Shown: one piece after another, positions 1 through 6,561 of the stretch | How the letters are laid out: each line of letters starts with the position of its first letter | How positions within the stretch are numbered: the stretch's first letter is position 1 | Source: Bacteroidia bacterium | GTDB lineage: Bacteria; Bacteroidota; Bacteroidia; Bacteroidales; Azobacteroidaceae | Assembly (NCBI GenBank): GCA_025996815.1 | Contig: BNTT01000076.1 | Location: forward strand, 1 to 13,128 | DNA: 13,128 nt | Reading direction: 5' to 3' | Translations under genes and position numbers: made by a program | Notes under the pieces: generated by a model | The model's database searches: none | What the model was told of the DNA's origin: nothing | Seen by the model: only the letters and a program-made list of their open reading frames with translations

Positions 1-1019
1 TTATAAATTAAAAAATAGTCCAAAACAGTCATCGCCGCCATCGCTTCCACGATGGGCACGGCGCGCGGCAAGACGCAGGGGTCGTGCCGACCGGTTACCT
101 CTTTGAGCAACGTTGCCACGGGCTTAAACGCCACCCTAAAATAGATGTCTTCGCCGTTGGAAATGCCGCCCTGAATGCCTCCCGAATGGTTGGTTTGCGT
201 TCCAATGCTGCCATCGGCGCGCGTATAAAAAGGGTCGTTGACCTCCGAGCCGCGCCGGTGCACGCCGTCGAAGCCCATCCCGTAGTCGAAACCTTTTGCC
301 GCATTGATGCCAAGCATCGCACTGCCCAAAGCGGCGTGCAACTTGCCAAAAACAGGCTCGCCCAAACCCACAGGCACCCCCCGACAAATGCAGGAAATGA
401 CCCCGCCAATGGTGTCGCCCTCGCTTTTCACCTGCTCAATCAGTTCAATCATCTGCTGCGCAATTTTGGGGTCGGGACAGCGCACGGGCGTGTCCTCTAT
501 CCGGCTCAAATCCAACTGTTTATAGTCGTTTTCAAGGCGGATGTCGCCCACCTGCGAGGTGTATGCCGTAATCGCAATGCCTTTGGTTTGCAGCACCAAT
601 TTTGCAACCGCACCACCCACCACGCGGGCGAGCGTTTCGCGGGCAGACGACCTGCCGCCGCCCCGATGGTCGCGAATGCCGTACTTCATCTGATAGGTGA
701 AATCGGCGTGTGAGGGTCTGAACTGCGCTTTCAGATGGTTGTAGTCCGCCGAATGCTGATTGCTGTTGCGCACGAAAAAACCAATCGGCGTGCCTGTGGT
801 TTTGCCTTCAAAAATGCCCGACAGCAGTTCCACCCGGTCTGCCTCCGCGCGCGCAGTGGTCAGAGCAGACTGCCCCGGTCGGCGGCGATTCAACTCGCTC
901 TGTATAAACTCTTTATCTACAACAATACCCGCAGGGCAACCATCAACGACACCGCCCACCGCTTCGCCGTGCGACTCGCCAAAGGTTGTCAATCGAAATA
1001 TGTTGCCAAAGGTATTCAT
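1..1019 (-). CDS. aroC: Chorismate synthase, 3' end cut by window edge
   Basis: Converts 5-enolpyruvylshikimate-3-phosphate to chorismate, the last step of the shikimate pathway, using reduced FMN in the cytoplasm. I translated the complement by hand: 339 codons are open without a frameshift, from ATG at 1019-1017 to the window edge, ending ...DYFLIY. Family landmarks are FGESHG (residues 14-19), SHADFTY (103-109), [14 protein letters not shown] (116-129), [13 protein letters not shown] (277-289) and [18 protein letters not shown] (310-327). The family is about 350-360 residues long, so only a short tail is missing. The start is fixed by the near-universal N-terminal [16 protein letters not shown] and by its overlap (ATGA) with the stop of the upstream slyD-like gene, which suggests translational coupling. 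No separate promoter is seen. Confidence 0.97.
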   Translation of the reverse strand, partial: MNTFGNIFRLTTFGESHGEAVGGVVDGCPAGIVVDKEFIQSELNRRRPGQSALTTARAEADRVELLSGIFEGKTTGTPIGFFVRNSNQHSADYNHLKAQFRPSHADFTYQMKYGIRDHRGGGRSSARETLARVVGGAVAKLVLQTKGIAITAYTSQVGDIRLENDYKQLDLSRIEDTPVRCPDPKIAQQMIELIEQVKSEGDTIGGVISCICRGVPVGLGEPVFGKLHAALGSAMLGINAAKGFDYGMGFDGVHRRGSEVNDPFYTRADGSIGTQTNHSGGIQGGISNGEDIYFRVAFKPVATLLKEVTGRHDPCVLPRAVPIVEAMAAMTVLDYFLIY

Positions 1020-1570
1020 TTGCAGCCACAACTGTTTCCTGAGCCGCAATCGCAGTCGTCGCCGCAGGCGCAACCGCCGCCCTGACTTGCCAGCGTGGCA
1101 ATTTCTTCCGCCGTTGGCTCGTGAACGTCGTAGATTACGCCCTCAAATTCCAATGCTTCGCCTGCCAGCGGGTGGTTGAAATCCATTATCACTGTCTCTC
1201 TGTTTACTTCCAAAACGGAGCCTTGCAGGTGGTTGCCCTGGTCGTCCATCATTGGCAAGGTGGCTCCCGGCACCACCTGTTCGTCGTCGAACCGCCCTTC
1301 CACTTCAAACATTTTTCGGGACAATTCAACGACATTTTCGTTGATGTATTCGCCATACGCCTCTTCCGCCGTCAGATTGAAAGCAAATCTGTCGCCGGCT
1401 TCCTTGCCTTCCAAATACATCTCAAACATTGGTAGCATCATGCCGACACCATACATAAACGTCAACGGGCGGTCGGGGGTCGTTTCTTCCATCAAATCAT
1501 CCTTGCCGTCTTCCGTTTTCACATACAATTTGTATCCAAGCGACACAATCACGTTTTTCGCAATTTTCAT
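1016..1570 (-). CDS. slyD: SlyD-like FKBP-type peptidyl-prolyl cis-trans isomerase
   Basis: A 184-residue cytoplasmic prolyl isomerase and folding chaperone of the SlyD branch. The FKBP fold is split: the N-terminal part (about 1-68, with [11 protein letters not shown] at 40-50) and the return segment [15 protein letters not shown] (130-144, the SlyD signature) flank the insert-in-flap region (about 70-125). The tail from 164 is rich in Gly and Cys, with six cysteines at 167, 169, 173, 175, 181 and 183. Such tails bind Ni, Zn or Cu in SlyD proteins, although here the ligands are Cys rather than the His-rich tail of the E. coli protein. There is no signal peptide. It is the first gene of a two-gene unit with aroC, overlapping it by 4 bp. 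The start at 1570 sits 28 bp downstream of a good promoter. Family assignment is firm; metal binding is inferred from the tail. Confidence 0.93.
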   Translation of the reverse strand: MKIAKNVIVSLGYKLYVKTEDGKDDLMEETTPDRPLTFMYGVGMMLPMFEMYLEGKEAGDRFAFNLTAEEAYGEYINENVVELSRKMFEVEGRFDDEQVVPGATLPMMDDQGNHLQGSVLEVNRETVIMDFNHPLAGEALEFEGVIYDVHEPTAEEIATLASQGGGCACGDDCDCGSGNSCGCK

Positions 1571-1597
1571 ATCATTTATTTTTTAATAGTGTTGGCG

Positions 1598-1631
1598 CAA
1601 AGGTACGAATTTATTTTATAATAATGCCAAA
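1598..1631 (-). promoter_or_regulatory. Bacteroidota-type promoter for slyD-aroC
   Basis: On the minus strand TTTG (1631-1628) is followed after 22 nt by TACCTTTG (1605-1598), matching the known Bacteroidota consensus TTTG / TAnnTTTG. The -7 box lies 28 nt upstream of the slyD ATG. The rest of the 150-bp gap (1571-1720) is AT-rich, and I see no clear terminator in it. Confidence 0.75.
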
Positions 1632-1720
1632 TTATGCTTAAAAATTTCCCTAATTTTTTTGAGGATCTATTTCCGGAGGCTGTCTTGAAAGTTTTCCGAT
1701 TGTAATCCAATTCGTTGATA

Positions 1721-2158
1721 TTATTTTCTTATTGTTTTTCCTGTTTTTCGACCGGACTTATCATAGTGTTCCGTGGTGGAACCTTTGGACTTGCTGCTTC
1801 CTGTTTTTCGACCGGATTTATCATAGAATGTGTTGTTCCCTTTTCCGTCTGTTTTTGCCATTCCTGTTTTTCGACCGGACTTATCGTAAAATGTTTTATT
1901 TCCGCTTTTGTCCGTTTTTATCGAACCGGTTTTTTGTCCCGCTGCATTATATTTGACTACATTGCCATTTGAATTGGCTTTAATGCTTCCGGTTTTTCTG
2001 TTGGAAGCATCATAAATCGTAGCATTGCCCCTTTTATCCGATTTAACGGTTCCCGTTTTTTTTCCGGACTTGTCGTAGCGGGTTTTTGTGGATTGGGCGG
2101 AAACTGTTTGAATTGCGAGAAATACACAAACGAGAAATAAGAACAATCGTATTTTCAT
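1721..2158 (-). CDS. Secreted lysine-rich protein of 21-residue YD-SGRKTG repeats
   Basis: A 145-residue protein of unknown function. Residues 1-21 are a signal peptide (basic start, hydrophobic run, cleavage predicted after VSA, before Q22). The mature part is a tandem repeat: the Tyr of each unit falls at residues 28, 49, 70, 91, 112 and 132, a period of 21 (the last is 20). The unit reads roughly YDKSGRKTGS-K-D--GN-T. It is highly basic (Lys/Arg) with many Gly, Ser and Thr and no cysteine in the mature chain. The regular Gly/Tyr spacing suggests beta-turn units, loosely reminiscent of YD- or MORN-type repeats, but I recognise no family. It starts 6 nt after the GIY-YIG stop codon, so the two are probably co-transcribed. 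No own promoter is seen. The product should be periplasmic or exported. Confidence 0.8.
   Translation of the reverse strand: MKIRLFLFLVCVFLAIQTVSAQSTKTRYDKSGKKTGTVKSDKRGNATIYDASNRKTGSIKANSNGNVVKYNAAGQKTGSIKTDKSGNKTFYDKSGRKTGMAKTDGKGNNTFYDKSGRKTGSSKSKGSTTEHYDKSGRKTGKTIRK
1739..2077 (-). repeat. Six tandem units of about 63 bp encoding 21-residue repeats
   Basis: This coding tandem array lies inside the secreted repeat protein. The nucleotide segment for TGKKSG-like turns (plus-strand GTTTTTCGACCGGA and similar) recurs every 63 bp, and the three C-terminal units are the most alike. That points to recent expansion at the 3' end and older, more diverged units near the signal peptide. Confidence 0.8.
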
Positions 2159-2164
2159 GATTTT

Positions 2165-2842
2165 TTATTCTTCATTTGCTATTCGTACACATTCTTTTCT
2201 CAAATCGGAAATATATGGAAGTTTAGAAGGATTATTTGCAATATTGATTAAAGGTTTGTGCTCCTGTATCAATTTTGTTTCTAAAACGGTTATATTTTCA
2301 TTCCATTCATTCCATTCATTCCATTCAATCCAATTAACCACTAAATTCTGATTTATCCAGTTAATGATTTTTTGTTCATCAGGCGGAGAAAACTTATAGT
2401 TTGTTTTATTCTTCATATTTCTTAGAGAACCTTGTACCGGTCTATATCTAAGCACCGCTCCTATACTTCTAAAAAATGTTCCATGACCTTTTGCACGAAG
2501 TTCCTGATTTAAACGTTTATTTAAACTTTCTGATGCAACACCAATATACATGATATTGTGTTTTCTATCTGCTAAATTAGTTTTGAGTGGTTCGGGAAGT
2601 TCTTCTATGTTAGTAATACGAATACAATAAATACCAGGCCTATTGGGAACAATTCCGTCTATATTTGCCGCCTTTTTGAAATTTTGCTCATTCATTAAGG
2701 CGGCTTTTACACATAGTGGAGAATCTAATTTCTGAGCCACATTTTCCTTACTCATCTGGCTTTTCAGACTCGCCCCGTTTTTGAAATGGTCTCCGGACTC
2801 CATCGCGCTGTGCGCATACAACTTTTCTTTCGTTGTTTTCAT
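2165..2842 (-). CDS. GIY-YIG nuclease-fold protein
   Basis: A 225-residue protein with a GIY-YIG endonuclease core: GIYCIRI (70-76), IMYIGVASESLNKRL (97-111, with the catalytic-type YIG at 99-101 and Arg110) and a C-terminal ETKLIQEHKPLIN (188-200, with Glu188 in the metal-binding position). All hallmark residues are present, so it may be active, but its substrate cannot be told. Residues 1-60 lie outside the domain and match no motif I know. The base composition changes there: the first 40 or so codons are visibly richer in G+C than the AT-rich remainder. A WNEWNEWNE stretch at 174-182 comes from a 9-bp tandem repeat. It is followed after 6 nt by the secreted repeat protein, an odd partner. 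The AT-rich composition relative to the neighbours suggests transfer. The start at 2842 is the most upstream ATG, but an internal start cannot be excluded. Confidence 0.82.
   Translation of the reverse strand: MKTTKEKLYAHSAMESGDHFKNGASLKSQMSKENVAQKLDSPLCVKAALMNEQNFKKAANIDGIVPNRPGIYCIRITNIEELPEPLKTNLADRKHNIMYIGVASESLNKRLNQELRAKGHGTFFRSIGAVLRYRPVQGSLRNMKNKTNYKFSPPDEQKIINWINQNLVVNWIEWNEWNEWNENITVLETKLIQEHKPLINIANNPSKLPYISDLRKECVRIANEE
2299..2334 (-). repeat. 9-bp tandem repeat inside the GIY-YIG gene
   Basis: Plus-strand unit CATTCCATT occurs three times exactly (2299-2325), followed by a degenerate fourth copy (2326-2334). It encodes repeated Asn-Glu-Trp. Because the unit is nine bases, slippage would change length without breaking the frame. 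Confidence 0.85.
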
Positions 2843-2880
2843 TGTTTTTCCCTAAATTTGTGTCGGGCGCAACTTCTAAA

Positions 2881-2931
2881 TTATAAAAACTGTTTATGTA
2901 CAATTTCTCTTTAGCTTAAAACATAGACAGT
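2881..2931 (-). terminator. Possible terminator after the lipoprotein gene
   Basis: Just past the lipoprotein stop codon, the minus strand has arms ACTGTCTATGT (2931-2921) and ACATAAACAGT (2899-2889), which pair over 11 bp with one mismatch. The loop is about 21 nt and a TTTTTATAA run follows. The stem is AT-rich and the loop long, so it would be a weak terminator. The remaining gap up to the GIY-YIG ATG holds a 7-of-8 match to TAnnTTTG (TAATTTAG) but no convincing -33 box. Confidence 0.4.
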
Positions 2932-2934
2932 AAA

Positions 2935-5900
2935 CTAAAGGGGAAGCACCAGCCGGAAGCCAATGCTCGTGCCTCGGGAGTAGATGCTGGAGGGGTTGGA
3001 GGAGCCCGGAGAACTGTAGCTGCGTGCCGACACGCGGCAGACATCCTCATCGCCCAGCCAGCCACCGCCGCGCATCACGCGGTCCGAACCGAATGTAGCT
3101 CCCGTAGGGTTGTTTGCACTTGATGGATAAGTACTGTCGTACCAATCGCTACACCATTCCCATACATTACCGCTCATATCGTAAATGCCTAACTCATTCG
3201 CGGCTTTCGTGCCTACAGGATGAGTACCTACAGGACGAAGATAATTACCGAAAATATCGCGATTGTTCTGATACCACGCTACATCATTAATCGTATTGCT
3301 GCCGCTGTATTGGTAGTTATGCGTACTCTGTCCACCCTTTGCCGCATATTCCCACTCCGCTTCTGTCGGCAAACGATAATTTTTGCCGGTTTTTGAGTTC
3401 AGTCTACTTAAAAAACTCAGTATATTATAGTGGGTAACAAAATATATCGGGTAATTGTCGCCCACACCAGCAGAACTTATTGGTGCGCCGATTGTGTTGG
3501 GTGGTTCGTTGGGTGCGAGGGGCATGCTGGGCCAGCTGCCCATAACATCCCACCACTGTTTTTGTGTCACCTCATATTTTCCAATTTGGAAACTGCTGAG
3601 GGTTACACTTGTGCCGTTGAGTGTGATGCTGCCACCTTCTACGGTTACCATTTCAGGTTCAAAAGGAGCGTTTGCCGCCGCCTGCGTAACAATTACCGTC
3701 TGTATTACCGCCCCGGCGGTAACGGTAATAGTCGCCGAACGGCTCCTCGTAGTGGTATTTGCCGCCACATTCACCGTAAACGTCCCGTTGTTTGTGCCGG
3801 AGGGCGAGTTGATTGTGCACCACTCAACATTACTGCTAACTGCCCACGTGCTATTGCTCGTTACGTCAACTGTGTAGTTTGCAGTAGCGGAGGTGGCAGG
3901 AATACTTGTTTTGTCAAGAGTCAAAGTAGCGTTTTCCGCCTCTTGCGTAACAATTACCGTCTGCATGACCGTCCCCGTGGTAACGGTAATCGTTGCTGAA
4001 CGGCTATTCGTAGTGGTCGTTACATTCACCATAATCGTCCCGCTACCTATGGCGGAAGTCGGGCTGATTGTGCACCACATAGCATCCGAACTAACCGTAG
4101 CCATCCATGCAACATTGCTTGTTACGGCAATGGGATAACTCGCCGCGGCGAACGTTGCCGAAATCGCCGTTTTGTCCACCGACAATGTGGAATTTTCAGT
4201 CAGGGGAAGCACCAGCCGGAAGCCAAGATTGATGAGGCGGTCGCCGGGCGCGTTGGTGTTGCGAGTGCGGCAGCCCAACGCAAACGCATCGTAGCTCCAG
4301 CTACCGCCACGATACACGCGGTACGAACCGGTTGTAGCACCCATAGGGTTGTTTGCTCCTGATGGATAGTTGCCATACCAATCACTGCACCATTCACATA
4401 CGTTACCACTCATATCATAAATGCCTAACTCGTTCGCGGCTTTCGTGCCTACAATATGAGTCTTAATACTGCTATTATCCCGATACCACGCCACATCGTC
4501 AAGCGTATTGCTACCGCTATACTCGTAGTTATGCGTACTCTGTCCTCCCTTTGCGGCATATTCCCACTCTGCTTCCGTTGGCAAACGATAATTTTTGCCG
4601 GTTTGTGCATTGAGTTTAGTCAAAAACGTTTGTATGTCATCGTGGCTGACCGTTTCCACAGGCAAATTGTCGCCCTTAAAATAACTTGGGTTGCTACCCA
4701 TAACATCCTGCCACTGTTTTTGTGTCACCTCATATTTCCCTATTTGAAAACTACTGATGAATACTTCTATGCCGTTGAGTGTGGTGGTGCCGCCCGCTAC
4801 GGTTACCATTTCTATTTCAGAAGAAGCCGCTGCCGCCTCTTGCGTAACAATTACCGTCTGCATGACCGTCCCCGTGGTAACGGTAATCGTTGCTGAACGG
4901 CTATTCGTAGTGGTGTTTTCCGTTACATTCACCATAATCGTCCCGCTACCTATGGCGGAAGTCGGGCTGATTGTGCACCAGATAGCATCCGAACTAACCG
5001 TAGCCATCCATGCAACATTGCTTGTTACGGCAATGGGATAATTCGTCGCGGCAGACATTGCCGAAATCTCCGTGTTGTCAAGTGTCAAAGTAGCGTTTGC
5101 CGCTTCTTGCATAACAATTACCGTCTGTGTTGCCGTCCCCGCGGTAACGGTAATCATTGCTGAACGGCTACTCATAGTGATATTTTCCGTTACATTCACC
5201 ATAATTGTCCCGTTGCCTATGGCGAAAGTCGGGCTGATTGTGCACCACTCGGCATCCGAACTAACCGTAGCCGTCCAGAAAACATTGCTTGTTACGGCAA
5301 TGGGATAATTCGCAACGGCGGACGTTGCCGAAATCTCCGTGTTGTCAAGTGTCAAAGTAGCATTTGCCGCCTCTTGCGTAACAATTACCGTCTGTGTTTC
5401 CGTCCCCGTGGTAACGGTAATCATTGCTGAACGGCTATTCGTCGTGCTGTTTTCCGTTACATTCACCATAATAGTCCCGCTTATGGCGGAAGTCGGGCTG
5501 ATTGTGCACCACTCGGCATCCGAACTAACCGTAGCCGTCCAGGAAACATTGCTCGTTACGGCAATGGGATAATTCGCCGCGGCGGGCGTTGCCGAAATCG
5601 CCGTTTTGTCAAGTGTCAAAGTAGCGTTTACCGCCGCCTGCGTAACAATTACCGTCTGCGTTGTCGCACCGGCGGTAACGGTGATAATTGCCCAACGGCT
5701 ACTCGTTGTGGTATTTTCTGTGGCATTCACCGTAATTGTCCCGTTGTTTGTGCCGGAAGACGGGCTGATTGTGCACCAGCCGGCATCCGAACCAACCGCA
5801 GCCGTCCATGAAACATTACTCGTTACGGCAATGGGATAATTCGCCGCGGCGGACGGTGCCGAAATTGCCGTTTTGTCAAGTGCCAAAGTGGCGTTTGCCG

Positions 5901-6258
5901 CCGCCTGCGTAATGGTTACCGTCTTGGTGATTGTTCCCGCAGTAACGGTGATAGTTGCCGAACGGTTACTCGTTGCAGTATTGTCTGCCACATTCACCGC
6001 AACCGTCCCATTACCTTTGCCGGAAGTCGGGCTGATTGTGCACCAGCCGACATCACTGCTAATTGTCCACGCGCTATTGCTTGTTACGGCAAGAGAATAA
6101 GTTACCTCAGTGGCTGTTGCCGAAATCGCCGTTTTGTCCACCGACAAAGTCGTGTTTGCCTCCTCGGGGGTGCCATCGCTGCAAGAGGTGAACACTGCAC
6201 TTGCCGTGCCCATTGCGAGCAGCAAGCCAAAAAATGAAATGATTTTCTTTGTTTTCAT
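2935..6258 (-). CDS. Large lipoprotein with seven BACON-like and two FGE/SUMF1-like domains
   Basis: A 1107-residue exported lipoprotein. Signal peptide 1-25 ends in the Bacteroidota-style lipobox FTSC (lipid-bearing Cys26), followed by SDGTPEE, an acidic stretch like the lipoprotein export signals that send proteins to the cell surface. Five BACON-like beta-sandwich repeats of about 89 residues follow (about 35-120, 121-209, 210-298, 299-387, 388-475), each with a WCTISP core. Then come an FGE-sulfatase (SUMF1/EgtB/PvdO) domain (480-686), two more BACON-like repeats (687-773, 774-861) and a second FGE-like domain (866-1107). The FGE domains show IGKYEVTQKQW, YRLPTEAEWEYAAKGG, GIYDMSGNV-EWCSDWY and GFRLVLPL. 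Neither has the paired catalytic cysteines of true FGE after GGSW/GGGW (one Cys each, 663 and 1074), so a structural or ligand-binding role is more likely than formylglycine formation. BACON domains were proposed to bind glycans or mucin. The start at 6258 is set by the signal peptide. Confidence 0.92.
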   Translation of the reverse strand: MKTKKIISFFGLLLAMGTASAVFTSCSDGTPEEANTTLSVDKTAISATATEVTYSLAVTSNSAWTISSDVGWCTISPTSGKGNGTVAVNVADNTATSNRSATITVTAGTITKTVTITQAAANATLALDKTAISAPSAAANYPIAVTSNVSWTAAVGSDAGWCTISPSSGTNNGTITVNATENTTTSSRWAIITVTAGATTQTVIVTQAAVNATLTLDKTAISATPAAANYPIAVTSNVSWTATVSSDAEWCTISPTSAISGTIMVNVTENSTTNSRSAMITVTTGTETQTVIVTQEAANATLTLDNTEISATSAVANYPIAVTSNVFWTATVSSDAEWCTISPTFAIGNGTIMVNVTENITMSSRSAMITVTAGTATQTVIVMQEAANATLTLDNTEISAMSAATNYPIAVTSNVAWMATVSSDAIWCTISPTSAIGSGTIMVNVTENTTTNSRSATITVTTGTVMQTVIVTQEAAAASSEIEMVTVAGGTTTLNGIEVFISSFQIGKYEVTQKQWQDVMGSNPSYFKGDNLPVETVSHDDIQTFLTKLNAQTGKNYRLPTEAEWEYAAKGGQSTHNYEYSGSNTLDDVAWYRDNSSIKTHIVGTKAANELGIYDMSGNVCEWCSDWYGNYPSGANNPMGATTGSYRVYRGGSWSYDAFALGCRTRNTNAPGDRLINLGFRLVLPLTENSTLSVDKTAISATFAAASYPIAVTSNVAWMATVSSDAMWCTISPTSAIGSGTIMVNVTTTTNSRSATITVTTGTVMQTVIVTQEAENATLTLDKTSIPATSATANYTVDVTSNSTWAVSSNVEWCTINSPSGTNNGTFTVNVAANTTTRSRSATITVTAGAVIQTVIVTQAAANAPFEPEMVTVEGGSITLNGTSVTLSSFQIGKYEVTQKQWWDVMGSWPSMPLAPNEPPNTIGAPISSAGVGDNYPIYFVTHYNILSFLSRLNSKTGKNYRLPTEAEWEYAAKGGQSTHNYQYSGSNTINDVAWYQNNRDIFGNYLRPVGTHPVGTKAANELGIYDMSGNVWEWCSDWYDSTYPSSANNPTGATFGSDRVMRGGGWLGDEDVCRVSARSYSSPGSSNPSSIYSRGTSIGFRLVLPL
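3676..4200 (-). repeat. Second BACON pair, lying between the two FGE-like domains
   Basis: Encodes residues 687-861. Its first unit is nearly identical to the fifth unit of the first array: both carry TISPTSAIGSGTIMVNV and TTNSRSATITVTTGTVMQTV, and the DNA around 3957-4020 and 4850-4910 matches almost base for base. This copy has lost two codons (MVNVTTTTNSRS instead of MVNVTENTTTNSRS). This indicates a recent duplication or gene conversion. Confidence 0.85.
4834..6156 (-). repeat. Five tandem BACON-coding units of about 267 bp
   Basis: Units encode residues about 35-475 of the lipoprotein. Each ends with coding for TITVT-G---QTVIVTQ-A and has a central W-C-T-I-S-P. On the plus strand, GATTGTGCACCA recurs about every 267 bp across the array. 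Similarity is graded: units 3 to 5 are close to one another (TISPT-AI, MVNVTEN), while unit 1 is the most diverged. Confidence 0.88.
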
Positions 6259-6315
6259 ACTGAATTTTCTTTTTTATAATGTTATAAATAATTTTTAAAA
6301 CTTCAATTTTGCACA

Positions 6316-6361
6316 TAAAAATAGCGTGGAATCAACCTGTCTGAAACTCAGGTTTCCACGC
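6316..6361 (-). terminator. Intrinsic terminator between the structured RNA and the lipoprotein gene
   Basis: On the minus strand GCGTGGAA pairs with TTCCACGC (outer 8 bp) and ACCTG with CAGGT (inner 5 bp), with a 3-nt bulge (TGA) and a 9-nt loop, followed by TATTTTTA. It lies 58 bp before the lipoprotein ATG. Its 5' arm is also the partner of an upstream segment (6467-6451), so it can be sequestered. Confidence 0.7.
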
Positions 6362-6493
6362 CTATCACTCCGACAAGCTGTCCCACACCGCACACGCGGC
6401 ATTTCGCAAACTTATTCTTGAGTGATAACCCATAAGATGGGCTACAAATTGTGGAAAACGAGTTTCAAGAATAGCTACAAAATCGCTATTTTT
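6316..6493 (-). ncRNA. Highly structured non-coding RNA or leader attenuator (unidentified)
   Basis: No gene fits 6259-6561. On the minus strand this stretch folds as a nested rod. AAAAATAGCG (6493-6484) pairs with CGCTATTTTT (6326-6317). TGAAACTC and TTTCCAC within 6467-6451 pair with GTGGAAA and GAGTTTCA within 6359-6342 (15 bp around a 2x3 internal loop). TATCACTC (6427-6420) pairs with GAGTGATA (6370-6363). Small hairpins lie at 6441-6429 (CCCAT/ATGGG), 6399-6388 (CCGC/GCGG) and 6382-6372 (GACA/TGTC). Competing pairings exist: TATTCTTGA (6473-6465) with TCAAGAATA (6421-6413), and the terminator at 6361-6324. The rod is 177 nt long, similar in size to 6S RNA, but I cannot assign a family. 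It could also be an attenuator in the lipoprotein leader. Confidence 0.6.
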
Positions 6494-6561
6494 AATATGT
6501 CTTTTACAGTGTGCTTATAGCACATTATGTTTTTTATGTCTTCATTGTTGTCATTTTTTAT

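Noticed and set aside
84..713. Long plus-strand open frame of 209 codons over the left end
   Set aside because: It is the complement of aroC, whose minus-strand translation carries every chorismate synthase motif. The plus-strand product resembles nothing and has no promoter.
3430..6100. Series of plus-strand open frames of 62-189 codons that look like a repeated gene family
   Set aside because: They recur at about 267 bp only because they lie opposite the BACON repeats. Their sequence follows the complementary repeat, and they have no signals of their own.
6317..6493. The inverted ends AAAAATAGCG/CGCTATTTTT as terminal repeats of a small insertion element
   Set aside because: No transposase or flanking target duplication is visible, and the interior is filled with further nested pairings. 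A structured RNA explains it better. A genome-wide copy search would decide.
6510..6524. Short hairpin TGTGCT-ATA-AGCACA after meaB as a meaB terminator
   Set aside because: On the minus strand it is followed by CTGTAAAAGA rather than a T-run. It may be part of the leader but does not look like a terminator.
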